From a bacterium (GTDB lineage: Bacteria; Zhuqueibacterota; QNDG01; JAFGCO01), in assembly GCA_016930535.1 (NCBI GenBank), contig JAFGGN010000096.1, forward strand, positions 19,085 to 83,084: DNA of 64,000 nt, given 5' to 3'. This document shows, piece by piece, positions 26,967 to 35,269 of this stretch (position 1 is the first letter of the stretch; each line of letters starts with the position of its first letter). The notes beneath the pieces were generated by a model. The model searched no databases. It was not told where the DNA came from and saw only the letters and a list, made by a program, of their open reading frames with translations. The translations under genes were made by a program, and so were the position numbers.

Positions 26967-27016
26967 TGAAGCTGCCCGCGGCAGGCAGCGGGGAATGCGC
27001 CCGCTGTTCAGATTCA
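26967..27016 (+). repeat. 50-bp palindromic dispersed repeat, copy 1
   Basis: Matches the reverse complement of 30002-30051 at 48 of 50 positions (differences at repeat positions 8 and 31). It contains internal self-complementary blocks (CCCGC-N8-GCGGG and AGCGGG-N6-CCCGCT), so each copy can fold into a GC-rich hairpin. It lies in a 300-nt spacer (26878-27177) that otherwise holds only AT-rich sequence before the small TTG-start gene. REP-like or MITE-like in form; no transposase is nearby. Confidence 0.8.
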
Positions 27017-27177
27017 CTCTGAAAATCACGGTGCTTTTGTGAATAAAACGCAGGTGACGGGTGTATTTATGACATCATGCAACATTCTTTGATAAAAAAT
27101 GACAAAAAGTGTGAACTTTTTGCTTGCTTTGTTCGTCGTATTTATGTACGATTAAGCATGGTCAAGGGAGGTGTATT

Positions 27178-27360
27178 TTGAAGCAGATCTCGCGACATGA
27201 AGCGGAGAGCCTGTTTCAGCAATCCAAGGTTTTATCCAGCAAGGTCGAGCACGATTCATCGGGATTGAAAGTCTCTTTGCAGTTCAGCGATGATGAAACC
27301 TGTGTCGTCTGTTACAGTTTGCCTGACGGAGAGAAAACCTATTTTTTGGACCGGATCTGA
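27178..27360 (+). CDS. Small hypothetical protein, TTG start
   Basis: 60 residues from TTG 27178 (MKQISRHEAESLFQQ...), placed there because GGGAGG lies 6 nt upstream; the longer open frame from 27124 would run through that ribosome site. The protein is acidic and soluble, with a beta-rich middle (KVSLQFSDDETCVVCYSL) and ends EKTYFLDRI. No family is recognised. No promoter with good spacing was found, though the 60 nt upstream are AT-rich. It is convergent with the DUF3667 gene 78 nt away. Confidence 0.65.
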   Translation: MKQISRHEAESLFQQSKVLSSKVEHDSSGLKVSLQFSDDETCVVCYSLPDGEKTYFLDRI

Positions 27361-27438
27361 AGCGGTCGGACAGCTTGACACATCATCATTAATCCAACCC
27401 CATTTCATTCAATTTTCAGCATATTTCCTGATCAGGGA

Positions 27439-28401
27439 TCAAACGCTAATCAATGCAAGCAGAATCAATAACAGCAGTGCCGGCAGCAGTCCGAAACCGT
27501 ATAGAAACAGCAGAAGATTCATCTTCAGGAATGATTTTTTCCAGGACTGCCCATAAAAAGTGCGTATGGATACGAGCAGATAGATCAGGATTCCGGTAAG
27601 AACGGGCAGAATAATAAACCATTTTGGGAAAAATAAGGTGAGAATCAGGGACAGGAACATGAATGTGTGCATATGCAGGGAGAAAACAAAGTGTTCAAGA
27701 TACAGGATCTTATGCCGGACATACAGCAGCTTGAGCACAAGGGCGAAGAAAGGAAGCATCACAAAGAGCACCTTCGGAATCTGATTGATCAGGGCCTTTA
27801 CAAATAAAATGCCGCCCTGCCTGCCCATCCCCTTGATGTATTTGCCTTTCTGATTCAGATAACGGGAAACCGGATTCCTGCCCGAATCCGATTCGTTGTA
27901 AACCAGATTGATGCCTTTCTCCGTACTGTCGGATTCGGTCACGGTGATATTCTTGGATTTGATTTTCCGGATGATTTCATCCTGCAAGTCCTCGGGCAGT
28001 GTGCTCCTGTATTCATTGAGAATGGATTTGAGCGAATCGCTTGAAACCGTTGCTTTTTCCGATTCTGCAAAATTGATTTTCTTTTGATCCAGTTTTGTAT
28101 TCAGGGTCAGAATAAAGAAAAAAAGAAAAGAGGTAAACAGGTACAGGCGCAGCGGAAGCACATAAGTGTTCCGCCTGCCTGAAACATATTCGCGGGTCAG
28201 GTGGCCGGGCCGGATAAGGAGCGGAAAAAGACTGCGGAAAAATTTGGAATCGAATGTAAAATAATCCCCCAGAAAATCACGAATCATCTGGCGTACGGTG
28301 ATGCGCTTATCCGTATTCATCTGGCCGCAATGGGGGCAGAAATTGAAATCACTGATGTACTGACCGCAGTTGAGGCAGTGGGATGTTTTGTTTTTTTTCA
28401 T
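27439..28401 (-). CDS. DUF3667 family membrane protein with N-terminal zinc ribbon
   Basis: 320 residues. An N-terminal Cys4 ribbon (CLNCG...CPHCG, residues 9-26) is followed by the DUF3667 signature (RQMIRDFLGDYFTFDSKFFRSL, then RPGHLTREYVSGRRNTYVLPLRLYLF) and about five transmembrane helices. A charged extracytoplasmic segment of some 100 residues lies after the first helix. DUF3667 is common in Bacteroidota and relatives; its function is unknown. Its start overlaps the stop of the RhlE-like helicase in an ATGA arrangement, so translation is coupled. Confidence 0.85.
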   Translation of the reverse strand: MKKNKTSHCLNCGQYISDFNFCPHCGQMNTDKRITVRQMIRDFLGDYFTFDSKFFRSLFPLLIRPGHLTREYVSGRRNTYVLPLRLYLFTSFLFFFILTLNTKLDQKKINFAESEKATVSSDSLKSILNEYRSTLPEDLQDEIIRKIKSKNITVTESDSTEKGINLVYNESDSGRNPVSRYLNQKGKYIKGMGRQGGILFVKALINQIPKVLFVMLPFFALVLKLLYVRHKILYLEHFVFSLHMHTFMFLSLILTLFFPKWFIILPVLTGILIYLLVSIRTFYGQSWKKSFLKMNLLLFLYGFGLLPALLLLILLALISV

Positions 28402-29627
28402 TTTTTCTTTTTCTGTTTTTTTTCGAGTATTTCAAACTCTTTCAGGAGGGATTCAAGCCGGCTCTCATCGCTGGCTGAAGTCCGCAGGTTTTTGTACGAT
28501 TTTTTCCCGATCCGGATCGTTTCAATTTTTTTATTGATGAATCCCTCGATCTGTTCAAGCTGCTGCTTTTCCCCTGGACTGCAGAAAGAAACGGCGATGC
28601 CTTTCCGTGTTCCCCGTCCGGTCCTGCCCACGCGATGAACGTAATTTTCCGGTTTCTCTGGCAGATCATAATTGATTACATAGTCCACGTCCGGGATATC
28701 GATGCCGCGTGCACTGACATCCGTGGCGATGAGGACCGGATGCCGGCCGGATTTGAAAGCGTTCATACTGTGCGACCGATCGTTCTGATCTTTTTGGCCG
28801 TGGATGACCACGGTTTCGATACCTGCGCGTGCCATGGCGTTCGAAACCCTTTCGGAGCGCACCCTTGTCCGTACAAATACCAGGATTTTACTGGGTTCAT
28901 GATCCCGGATGAAATTTTCCAGAAAATACCGTTTGTCGTCCATCTGAACGAACATGACGAAGTGGGAAACGTTTTTCGCCACCGGATCCTCGGGCGAGAT
29001 CTGAATACGGATGGCGGACTGTTTGACCTGTGAGAATGCCAGTTTCTTGATTGTTCTGTTGATGGTTGCAGAAAAGAAAAGCGTCTGATGGGGGCGTGAG
29101 ATTTTCTTTTTCACGGCCCGGATATCGTCGATGAATCCGAGATCCAGCATCTGATCCGCTTCATCCAGGACAAGGGTCCGGATCTGACCGAGGTCGATAT
29201 AGCCCTGGCTGATCAGGTCGAACATGCGGCCCGGTGTTGCGACCAGGATGTCGATACCATGCTGGAGCCTGGCGATTTGCGGATCCTGTTCCACGCCGCC
29301 ATAGACTGCGTAGGCCTTGACACGGGTGTGTTTCGACAGGGCATGGAACACGTCGCCGATCTGCATGGCCAGTTCACGCGTGGGAACCAGTACCATGCAT
29401 TGAATACCGTTGACCCTTTTGCTCTGTTTGCTCATATGAATGAGATGAATGACGGGAATGGCGAATGCCGCTGTCTTGCCGGTGCCGGTCTGTGCGATGG
29501 CAAGCACATCCTCTCCGTTCAGGATGGAAGGAATGGCCTTGAACTGAATATCCGTGGGCCGCCTGAATCCCTGTAAAGTGAGATTCCGGATTATTTCGGG
29601 CGCGATATGGTATTTTTCAAATTTCAT
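28398..29627 (-). CDS. rhlE: DEAD-box RNA helicase, RhlE-like
   Basis: 409 residues, cytoplasmic ATP-dependent RNA helicase. The motifs run in order: Q motif (GFRRPTDIQFKAIP), I (AQTGTGKT), Ia (PTRELA), GG, Ib (TPGR), II (DEAD), III (SAT), IV (ILVFVRTR), V (TDVSARGID) and VI (HRVGRTGRG). A short lysine-rich tail (KKQKKKK) may add RNA affinity. Family role: remodelling of rRNA and mRNA structure, often at low temperature; a cold-shock protein gene lies 480 nt upstream on the same strand. It overlaps the DUF3667 gene by 4 nt. Assignment to RhlE rather than another DEAD subfamily rests on the short C-terminus. Confidence 0.9.
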   Translation of the reverse strand: MKFEKYHIAPEIIRNLTLQGFRRPTDIQFKAIPSILNGEDVLAIAQTGTGKTAAFAIPVIHLIHMSKQSKRVNGIQCMVLVPTRELAMQIGDVFHALSKHTRVKAYAVYGGVEQDPQIARLQHGIDILVATPGRMFDLISQGYIDLGQIRTLVLDEADQMLDLGFIDDIRAVKKKISRPHQTLFFSATINRTIKKLAFSQVKQSAIRIQISPEDPVAKNVSHFVMFVQMDDKRYFLENFIRDHEPSKILVFVRTRVRSERVSNAMARAGIETVVIHGQKDQNDRSHSMNAFKSGRHPVLIATDVSARGIDIPDVDYVINYDLPEKPENYVHRVGRTGRGTRKGIAVSFCSPGEKQQLEQIEGFINKKIETIRIGKKSYKNLRTSASDESRLESLLKEFEILEKKQKKKK

Positions 29628-29696
29628 AATCAGGTTTGTTTATGATGGGCCGGAACCAGGGCGGCCGAATCCTGCGAAGAACCCTCCTGCCTGAAA

Positions 29697-29930
29697 TTAA
29701 GGTTTTCTGAAGGGTTCAAAAAGCGATTCGAGCCCGTTGGCCTTGATATCCTGAATTTCACGGAGCATCTGTCCGATCTCACCACGCGGAAATCCTTTTC
29801 TGGAAAACCAGATAATATACGGTTCCGGCAGATCCATTAACCGCACTCCCTTGTATTTGCCGAAAGGCATACGGGCCCTGGCGAGTTTCAGAAAGTGTTC
29901 CCGGTCGGGAAAAGGCACATTGTCCTGCAA
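29697..29930 (-). CDS. DUF3820 family protein, TTG start
   Basis: 77 residues. The signature MPFGKYKGVRLMDLPEPYIIWFSRKGFPRGEIG is the whole DUF3820 core. TTG 29930 is accepted as the start because CAGGAG lies 7 nt upstream and no ATG precedes the core. The function is unknown; the fold resembles small exonuclease-associated modules, but that is not evidence of activity. It lies 69 nt upstream of the helicase gene on the same strand, so co-expression is possible. Confidence 0.82.
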   Translation of the reverse strand: MQDNVPFPDREHFLKLARARMPFGKYKGVRLMDLPEPYIIWFSRKGFPRGEIGQMLREIQDIKANGLESLFEPFRKP

Positions 29931-30001
29931 CGATCACTCCTGTCCGTGATTGGGTAACAGAACGGCGAAATCAAGGCACGATGTCCAGCATTGTTCCGGG
30001 C

Positions 30002-30051
30002 TGAATCTGAACAGCGGGCGAATTCCCCGCTGCCTGCCGCGGGGAGCTTCA
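30002..30051 (-). repeat. 50-bp palindromic dispersed repeat, copy 2 (inverted)
   Basis: Inverted partner of 26967-27016, 48 of 50 identical. CCCCGC-N8-GCGGGG folds into a perfect 6-bp stem. It sits 54 nt downstream of the cold-shock gene stop, between that gene and DUF3820, where it might also serve as a 3' end or mRNA-stability hairpin. Confidence 0.8.
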
Positions 30052-30104
30052 CTTGTATAACAGGAAATACAGAATCCTTTGATCCGTTGAATTTTTAATA
30101 CCGG

Positions 30105-30326
30105 TCACGATTCAGATGGTTCGGGTATCACATTCACGGCCTGCGGTCCTTTTTCACCATCGATCACTTCCATGGTGACTTTCTGGCCCTCTTTCAGCTC
30201 TTTATAACCGTCCGACTGAATGGCTGAAAAATGAACGAACACATCGTTACCGTTTTCCTGTTCAATGAAACCGAAGCCCTTGCGGTTGTTGAACCACTTG
30301 ACCGTACCGGCGATTCTTCCAGACAT
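30105..30326 (-). CDS. cspA: Cold-shock domain protein
   Basis: 73 residues from ATG 30326 ([14 protein letters not shown]), preceded by AAGGAGCAATC. RNP1 (KGFGFIE) and RNP2 (DVFVHFSAI) RNA-binding motifs are intact and the length is that of a single cold-shock domain. The open frame upstream (49 codons) is leader, not protein. Family role: single-stranded RNA and DNA binding, mRNA chaperone, sometimes cold-induced. The leader to the next gene upstream is about 130 nt and AT-rich, long enough for the structured leaders seen in csp mRNAs, though I cannot show a thermosensor. Confidence 0.93.
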   Translation of the reverse strand: MSGRIAGTVKWFNNRKGFGFIEQENGNDVFVHFSAIQSDGYKELKEGQKVTMEVIDGEKGPQAVNVIPEPSES

Positions 30327-30459
30327 GATTGCTCCTTGTTCATCATGATTACAGAACCAACACACCTCATTCACCGGGATATTTATGACAGACCCCGTGC
30401 TTTTGTTATCAATCCTAAAAAAAATATCGTGCACCTCTAATGATACGAACCAAGGCCGG

Positions 30460-31371
30460 CTAGATCCATCCATGCATTTTCATCCATTGAATCAGGGCCG
30501 GAGGCCACCCCTTTTCCGATCCGCTGCGTCCCATGCCGAATCCGTGACCTCCCGATTCGTAGAGATGGAGTTCGCATGGCACCTTGTTTTTTCGCAGACT
30601 CTCCATGTAAAGCAGGCTGTTTTCAGGAGGGACGGCACCGTCATCGAGGGCATGCACCAGGAAGGCTGGCGGCGTTTCGGGCGTGATCCGTTCGTCGGGA
30701 GAAAACCGGTGCAGGAGGGCATCATCCGGCGCATCACCGATGAGGGCGGACCTCGATCCCCGATGTGCGGCCGGATCCCTGAACGTGATCACCGGATAAA
30801 TCAGGACCGAGAAGTCCGGCCTTGCAGACAATTGATTATGCGCATACACGTTCTCGTCATACATGGTCGATGCCGATGCGGCCAGATGGCCGCCCGCGGA
30901 AAATCCCATAACGCCGATTTTTTTCGGATCCAGGTTCCATTCTTCGGCATGCCAGCGTACACGGCGGACAGCTTCCTGAACATCCTGAAGCGGGCCCACG
31001 GATCTGTCTTCCATGATCCGGTCGTCCGGCAGTCTGTATTTCAGAACGATGCCTGCGACGCCCTCGCTGTTCAGCCACTGCGCGATTTCAAATCCTTCCA
31101 TATCGAAAGCCAGCCGGCCGTACCCGCCGCCCGGACAGATCACGACGGCCGCATGCGCGGTTTTTGAAGGCGGAGGCAGATAAACCGATATGGTGGGATC
31201 CGTGACTTGCCGGATGCGCCAGGGCTTGTCCGTGTCCAGCCTTTCAGTGTAATCCGGATCGTCGACAGCCCCGGGCACGCCGTCGGGCCATAGCTGGAAT
31301 ATGTAGTCCTGCGCCTGGAGCCCCACCAGACCATATAAGAAAACGAGCATGAGTAGGCCTGCTTTTTTCAT
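30460..31371 (-). CDS. Secreted alpha/beta hydrolase, BD-FAE / acetyl-xylan-esterase-like
   Basis: 303 residues from ATG 31371 (ribosome site CAGGAGAACGTT). Signal peptide [20 protein letters not shown]. The alpha/beta-hydrolase core has the oxyanion strand [14 protein letters not shown], nucleophile elbow GFSAGGH, acid in HALDDGAVP and catalytic His in GGHGFGM. This arrangement matches the family used for feruloyl and acetyl-xylan esterases, fitting the GH51-like glycosidase elsewhere in the window, but the substrate is not proved. A TATAAT (31408-31413, minus strand) lies 37 nt upstream of the ATG as a likely -10. Confidence 0.87.
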   Translation of the reverse strand: MKKAGLLMLVFLYGLVGLQAQDYIFQLWPDGVPGAVDDPDYTERLDTDKPWRIRQVTDPTISVYLPPPSKTAHAAVVICPGGGYGRLAFDMEGFEIAQWLNSEGVAGIVLKYRLPDDRIMEDRSVGPLQDVQEAVRRVRWHAEEWNLDPKKIGVMGFSAGGHLAASASTMYDENVYAHNQLSARPDFSVLIYPVITFRDPAAHRGSRSALIGDAPDDALLHRFSPDERITPETPPAFLVHALDDGAVPPENSLLYMESLRKNKVPCELHLYESGGHGFGMGRSGSEKGWPPALIQWMKMHGWI

Positions 31372-31445
31372 AACGTTCTCCTGTCTGTTATATATCTGCT
31401 GCTGCGGATTATATATTTTATGGACCTGTACGCGGATCATCCCCT

Positions 31446-31464
31446 AAAAACCGGTCCATCCGGT
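31446..31464 (-). terminator. Short hairpin with T-run after the URO-D-like ORF
   Basis: On the minus strand ACCGG-ATGGA-CCGGT is followed by TTTTT, 27 nt past the stop of the URO-D-like ORF. The 5-bp stem is short, with A/T-rich flanks that could extend pairing around a bulge. Confidence 0.5.
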
Positions 31465-31490
31465 GTTTTACTGCTATTTATTAAGGCAAT

Positions 31491-32054
31491 TTACTGATAT
31501 TTTTCCGCAAAGGCAATGGCCTCCTGCGTGTCTTCGGGAAACGCGAACCAGAACCGGGTCCGGTTGCCGGTGCTGGCAAGAAGATGTTCATAATACTCTG
31601 TCACGCTGTGAAAACGGGTCTGTTTGTCAAGGCTGATATAGGGAATCAACACGGTCTCGCCTGCCAGGCTTTCGGGTTCATCCATGGTCCTGTGATCGAT
31701 GGGCAGGGGAGTGATGGACAGGGCTTCCTCCACATTTTGCGCTGCAGGTTCGATAAATATATTGGCGCCTGTCGAGTCGAACCGCACACGGCCTCCCCAG
31801 TATTTTGCCGTGCTGACGGTTCCGAAATCGGCGAAAAATGCGGGCATGCTGGTCCCCGGGAGCCGGGACTGCGTTTCCAGATTGCGGGGGGCGAGCGCCA
31901 GAATCCGTGCGTCGTCGAACACCTGGCGGTATGCATGAGCGGTTGTGTTGACCGAGACGAGATAGCGGCCTTCGCCGCGCCAGAATGCACGGATCCGGTT
32001 CATGTCTGCCTGGTATCTGCTGCGGCCGATCCATTCCAGCAACCGATCCGTCAT
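31491..32054 (-). CDS. Uroporphyrinogen-decarboxylase-like protein, apparently missing its middle
   Basis: About 187 residues. The first ~120 (MNRIRAFWRGEGRYLVSVN, LPGTSMPAFFADFGTVSTAKYWGG, VRFDSTGANIFIEPAAQ, ALSITPLPID) look like the N-terminal part of a URO-D/methyltransferase-like barrel protein. They run straight into a segment (TVLIPYISLDKQTRFHSVTEYYEHLL...WFAFPEDTQEA) that in my recollection of this family is its C-terminal end. The normal family length is roughly 350-400 residues, so about half the barrel, including most metal and substrate residues, would be absent. The reading frame is intact. Either a decayed gene with an in-frame deletion or a minimal derivative. ATG 32054 is chosen over GTG 32072. 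Confidence 0.6.
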   Translation of the reverse strand: MTDRLLEWIGRSRYQADMNRIRAFWRGEGRYLVSVNTTAHAYRQVFDDARILALAPRNLETQSRLPGTSMPAFFADFGTVSTAKYWGGRVRFDSTGANIFIEPAAQNVEEALSITPLPIDHRTMDEPESLAGETVLIPYISLDKQTRFHSVTEYYEHLLASTGNRTRFWFAFPEDTQEAIAFAEKYQ

Positions 32055-32203
32055 GTCCGCCCCGATTTTCACCCGTTGTCCGGCATATTACAAAAATCGG
32101 CGGGCAATTTCAAGTTTCATTTGCTTTTCATGGCAAATTTGTGTAATGTTTTTAATCCGGATCCGGATTTTAACATCGTTTCTCGCCAAAGGTTACAGCA
32201 TAT

Positions 32204-33439
32204 ATGGTTTTCAAAACGCCACCCTGTATTCAGCAGTTTCGGAATGGATTTCTGAACCATGTGGATGCCATGTTCGGCGTGTTGGAGGAGCTGGAACAAG
32301 ACTCACGCGGCACCCGGACCGGCCTTCTGTCGGACGATCATTGGAGCGCATTGAGGACCATGCTCCATACACTGGAACCGGATTTTTATGCTCTGCTGGT
32401 GTCCGGCATCATGTTTCATGATATCGGTAAAATGATCCAGAAGCACGATCATGCGGCGCTGGGCATTCGGATGCTGCAGGGGCCGGGAGTCGGCGATTCG
32501 ATCCTGAATTCCGGACTGATCCGTGAATTGATGCCGGGGCGGACGCCAAAACCGCATTTTTGGGAATGGCTGCAGCTCCTGGTGATGCGGCACGAGGTCT
32601 GCGGCAATTTTTTTACAGGTGAGCAGTCCTGGCTGGCCTGGGAAAATGTGATCCGTCCGCTTTTGGAAATGCCCGGCATTTCATTTTCGGAAATCAGGCA
32701 GTTCGTTCATGTCCTGGTGCTGCTCACCGTTACGGATGTGGGAAGCATCGGTGAACACACACTGCTTTTCAATACCAGGATACGCAGATATCTCACCGGT
32801 GTGGACCGGATACTCAAACGAATTCATCACCGGATGCCGCTGTCCGGCAATTCCGGCGAGGCGTTCCGGTGCTTTCTTCTGGAACAGGACCAGGGCGATT
32901 ATCAGGACGGTGAATCCGAACTGGTGCGGAGGATCCTGTGCCTCACCCATGGATTTGCACAGCATATCGATGCCGAATATCCAAATTACCGGAAAGCGGT
33001 GGAGGCGGCTCTCGCTGAGGTGATGGCCGGTTCAGGAGACGATGAGTCCCGGTTTTCATATGCGCTCGCCCGGATCAGGAAACTGGCTTATGCCCTGCGC
33101 TGGTTCGAGTCCCTTTCGGGAAAATTGCGTTCCGATGGCATGGGGAAACCGGAGGAGGATCTGGAGGATGCGGTCCGTCTTTTATGGATTTTGTGCCGCC
33201 CGGCCGAGGGCAATGACCGGATTTTCGAAATTCAGTTTCCCCCCGAGGTGAACCAGGATCATTGCAGGCGTTTAAAGGAAATGCTGCGAAATGCGCCGCT
33301 GTCGGATATTACCGGACCTGATCCCGGAGAATTCGGATCCGGTCATGAATGGGTACCCTGGCCGGATTTCCGTCTGCAGTGCCGGGAGACCGACGGGGAA
33401 CCGGCCGTTGTTCTCATCATGCTTTTCAAACCGCACTGA
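32204..33439 (+). CDS. HD-domain protein of unknown function
   Basis: 411 residues, soluble. An HD metal-binding motif is seen at His72-Asp73 (IMFHDIGKMIQKHDHAALG), with a likely upstream His in FLNHVDAMF and later His and Asp candidates in MRHEVCG and VTDVGS, the pattern of GlnD- or tRNA-nucleotidyltransferase-like HD hydrolases. No nucleotidyltransferase or ACT domain accompanies it. The C-terminal third (RLLWILCRP onward) is unrecognised. Likely a phosphohydrolase on a nucleotide; the substrate is unknown. The start lacks a strong ribosome site. It is first of a tight four-gene run (gaps 16 and 14 nt, then a 14-nt overlap). Confidence 0.75.
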   Translation: MVFKTPPCIQQFRNGFLNHVDAMFGVLEELEQDSRGTRTGLLSDDHWSALRTMLHTLEPDFYALLVSGIMFHDIGKMIQKHDHAALGIRMLQGPGVGDSILNSGLIRELMPGRTPKPHFWEWLQLLVMRHEVCGNFFTGEQSWLAWENVIRPLLEMPGISFSEIRQFVHVLVLLTVTDVGSIGEHTLLFNTRIRRYLTGVDRILKRIHHRMPLSGNSGEAFRCFLLEQDQGDYQDGESELVRRILCLTHGFAQHIDAEYPNYRKAVEAALAEVMAGSGDDESRFSYALARIRKLAYALRWFESLSGKLRSDGMGKPEEDLEDAVRLLWILCRPAEGNDRIFEIQFPPEVNQDHCRRLKEMLRNAPLSDITGPDPGEFGSGHEWVPWPDFRLQCRETDGEPAVVLIMLFKPH

Positions 33440-33455
33440 CAAAACGAGGCACAAG

Positions 33456-34232
33456 ATGAAACGTTCATTTCTTTGGATCGCCGTTTTAACGGCCGCCCTG
33501 TCTTCTGCAGGTTCGATCGCCGGCGATACGGACATTTCAAGCCCCCTGTTCCCTGATGGGATCACGCTGGGATACGGGGCGGGATTGGCTGCGGTCAAGG
33601 ATGAATATATTTCAAAGGAAAAGTATTCCGGAGGGCTCCCGGTTTTTCAGGCGCAGTTCGCCAGACAGCATGATCCTTACATTTATTTTACGGGTCTGTC
33701 TTTCCGGTCCGCGGCCGATTTAAAAAATCACCATGTAAGCACCAAGATCATTGAATTTACCCTGAATCAGGGATTTCTGTATCCCCTGCGCGATTATCGC
33801 CTGTTTTCCAGACAGGTTCATGTCTACATGGGGCCGATGACGGAATTGTTCGCATTTGTCAACGATCAGGAAGTCGCGGTCAGGGGATTCGATTATTCAC
33901 TGTCCGTGGCGGCGTTGATTTCACTCGGACTGAACACCGTTTTTGTCTGCCCCCTGTCAAAGCGGTTTCATGCGGAAGGCGGCCTGGAATTCGGGATTCT
34001 CTCGCTGGGACTGCGCATGGTCGATCTGGAGGAAACCGATGTGTCACCGGTCAAACTGCTGACGCTTTTTTCCGGAACGAACGGAACGGTCAGCCTGGGA
34101 GTGCGGTATTTTATATCGGGCCGGTTGTCCGCCAAAGCAGACTACATGTTCGGATTGACACGGATCAGTGCCTGGGACCCGCTGCTCATCGCGCATGATA
34201 CGATTCAATGTGCTGCAACCTTTCATTTTTGA
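33456..34232 (+). CDS. Exported beta-barrel-like protein
   Basis: 258 residues from ATG 33456 (GAGG 7 nt upstream). Signal peptide (MKRSFLWIAVLTAALSSAGSIAG) and a mature part of amphipathic strands (TLGYGAGLAAV, IYFTGLSFRSA, VHVYMGPMTELFAFV, VSLGVRYFISGRLSAKADYMFGL) ending in Phe (CAATFHF), as expected for an outer-membrane barrel. The family is not recognised. It lies between the HD protein and the S41 peptidase in one operon. Confidence 0.75.
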   Translation: MKRSFLWIAVLTAALSSAGSIAGDTDISSPLFPDGITLGYGAGLAAVKDEYISKEKYSGGLPVFQAQFARQHDPYIYFTGLSFRSAADLKNHHVSTKIIEFTLNQGFLYPLRDYRLFSRQVHVYMGPMTELFAFVNDQEVAVRGFDYSLSVAALISLGLNTVFVCPLSKRFHAEGGLEFGILSLGLRMVDLEETDVSPVKLLTLFSGTNGTVSLGVRYFISGRLSAKADYMFGLTRISAWDPLLIAHDTIQCAATFHF

Positions 34233-34246
34233 AACGGGAAATGGTC

Positions 34247-35269
34247 ATGAATAAAATGATCCCATTTCTGATGCTGCTCTTTGTGCTGCCATCCTGCAGG
34301 GATGTCATTGTCACGCCTGCGGAAAGCGACAGAAATTGTGCGGATTTTGAAGCGGCATGGAACAGGATCGACGCTGTGTATCCCTATCTGGAGTTCAAGA
34401 AAATCCGCTGGGATTCGCTGTATCCGGTGTACCGCTCGAGGGCCGAAAAGGCCCGGGGAGACGCGTTCTATACGGTTCTGCGCGACATGCTGGCCGAGCT
34501 GAAAGACGGGCATGTGTATTTCAGGACCGAGGGAGGCGGCATGATGTATCCTTACTGTCCTCCCCGGCACACAAGGGACAGGCATGCCTACAGTCCGTTC
34601 GTGGTCAGAACTTATTTCGACAGGCCGCTTCGTCTCACGAAAAGCGGTGTGGTCGAATATGAAATCATGCCCGGAAACATCGGATATGCGGTCATCGCGG
34701 ATTTTCACGAGGACCATCTCGAGAGGGAGTTCCCTGCCGTTCTGGATTATCTGAGGAACACGAAGGGCCTGATTCTGGATATCAGGCAGAAAGTCGGGGG
34801 CGATTACCGGAACGTGGAGGCCGTGGTCACGCGGTTTCTCAGCGAACCGCTGACAAGGAACGATGCGTACACATACGGTGAAAAATGGAGCCTGCCGCCT
34901 TTCGAACCACAGGGACCGTTCGTCTATACAAATCCGGTGGCCGTTCTGATCAACGGTTCGACGTTCAGTGCAGGCGAACTCACGGCCGAAATACTGAAGC
35001 AGCTGCCCCAGGTCACGGCCGTGGGAGACACCACAGGGGGCGGATCCGCAGGGGGAGGGGATGAAAGCCTGTTTTGGCTGCCGAGCGGGAAATCCATCAA
35101 CATTGGATTCATCGATCTGAGACGGTATGACGGGCAGCCCTGGGAAAGGTCCGGCATTGCCCCCGATATACGGATCGAACAGACCGAAGCGGACATCCGG
35201 GCCGGAAAGGACAGGCAGCTGGAATTTGCGGCCTGCATGCTGAGGACAGGAACGAATGATGAAAAATGA
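34247..35269 (+). CDS. S41 family (tail-specific-protease-like) lipoprotein
   Basis: 340 residues from ATG 34247, set by GGGA 7 nt upstream. Lipobox LPSC at residue 17, so envelope-anchored. An S41-type fold: a helical N-part (LKDGHVYF, typical of S41), then NIGYAVIADF, GLILDIRQKVGGD and the nucleophile segment NGSTFSAGEL (probable Ser241), followed by GDTTGGG. The catalytic Lys of CtpA-type enzymes (GKG motif) is not present at the usual place, as in other members of the IRBP-like branch, so the mechanism may differ. No PDZ domain. It overlaps the radical SAM gene by 14 nt. Confidence 0.82.
   Translation: MNKMIPFLMLLFVLPSCRDVIVTPAESDRNCADFEAAWNRIDAVYPYLEFKKIRWDSLYPVYRSRAEKARGDAFYTVLRDMLAELKDGHVYFRTEGGGMMYPYCPPRHTRDRHAYSPFVVRTYFDRPLRLTKSGVVEYEIMPGNIGYAVIADFHEDHLEREFPAVLDYLRNTKGLILDIRQKVGGDYRNVEAVVTRFLSEPLTRNDAYTYGEKWSLPPFEPQGPFVYTNPVAVLINGSTFSAGELTAEILKQLPQVTAVGDTTGGGSAGGGDESLFWLPSGKSINIGFIDLRRYDGQPWERSGIAPDIRIEQTEADIRAGKDRQLEFAACMLRTGTNDEK

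Noticed and set aside
26967..30051. Insertion sequence bounded by the 50-bp inverted repeats
   Set aside because: The enclosed genes are a small protein, DUF3667, a helicase and DUF3820, with no transposase and no target-site duplication visible.
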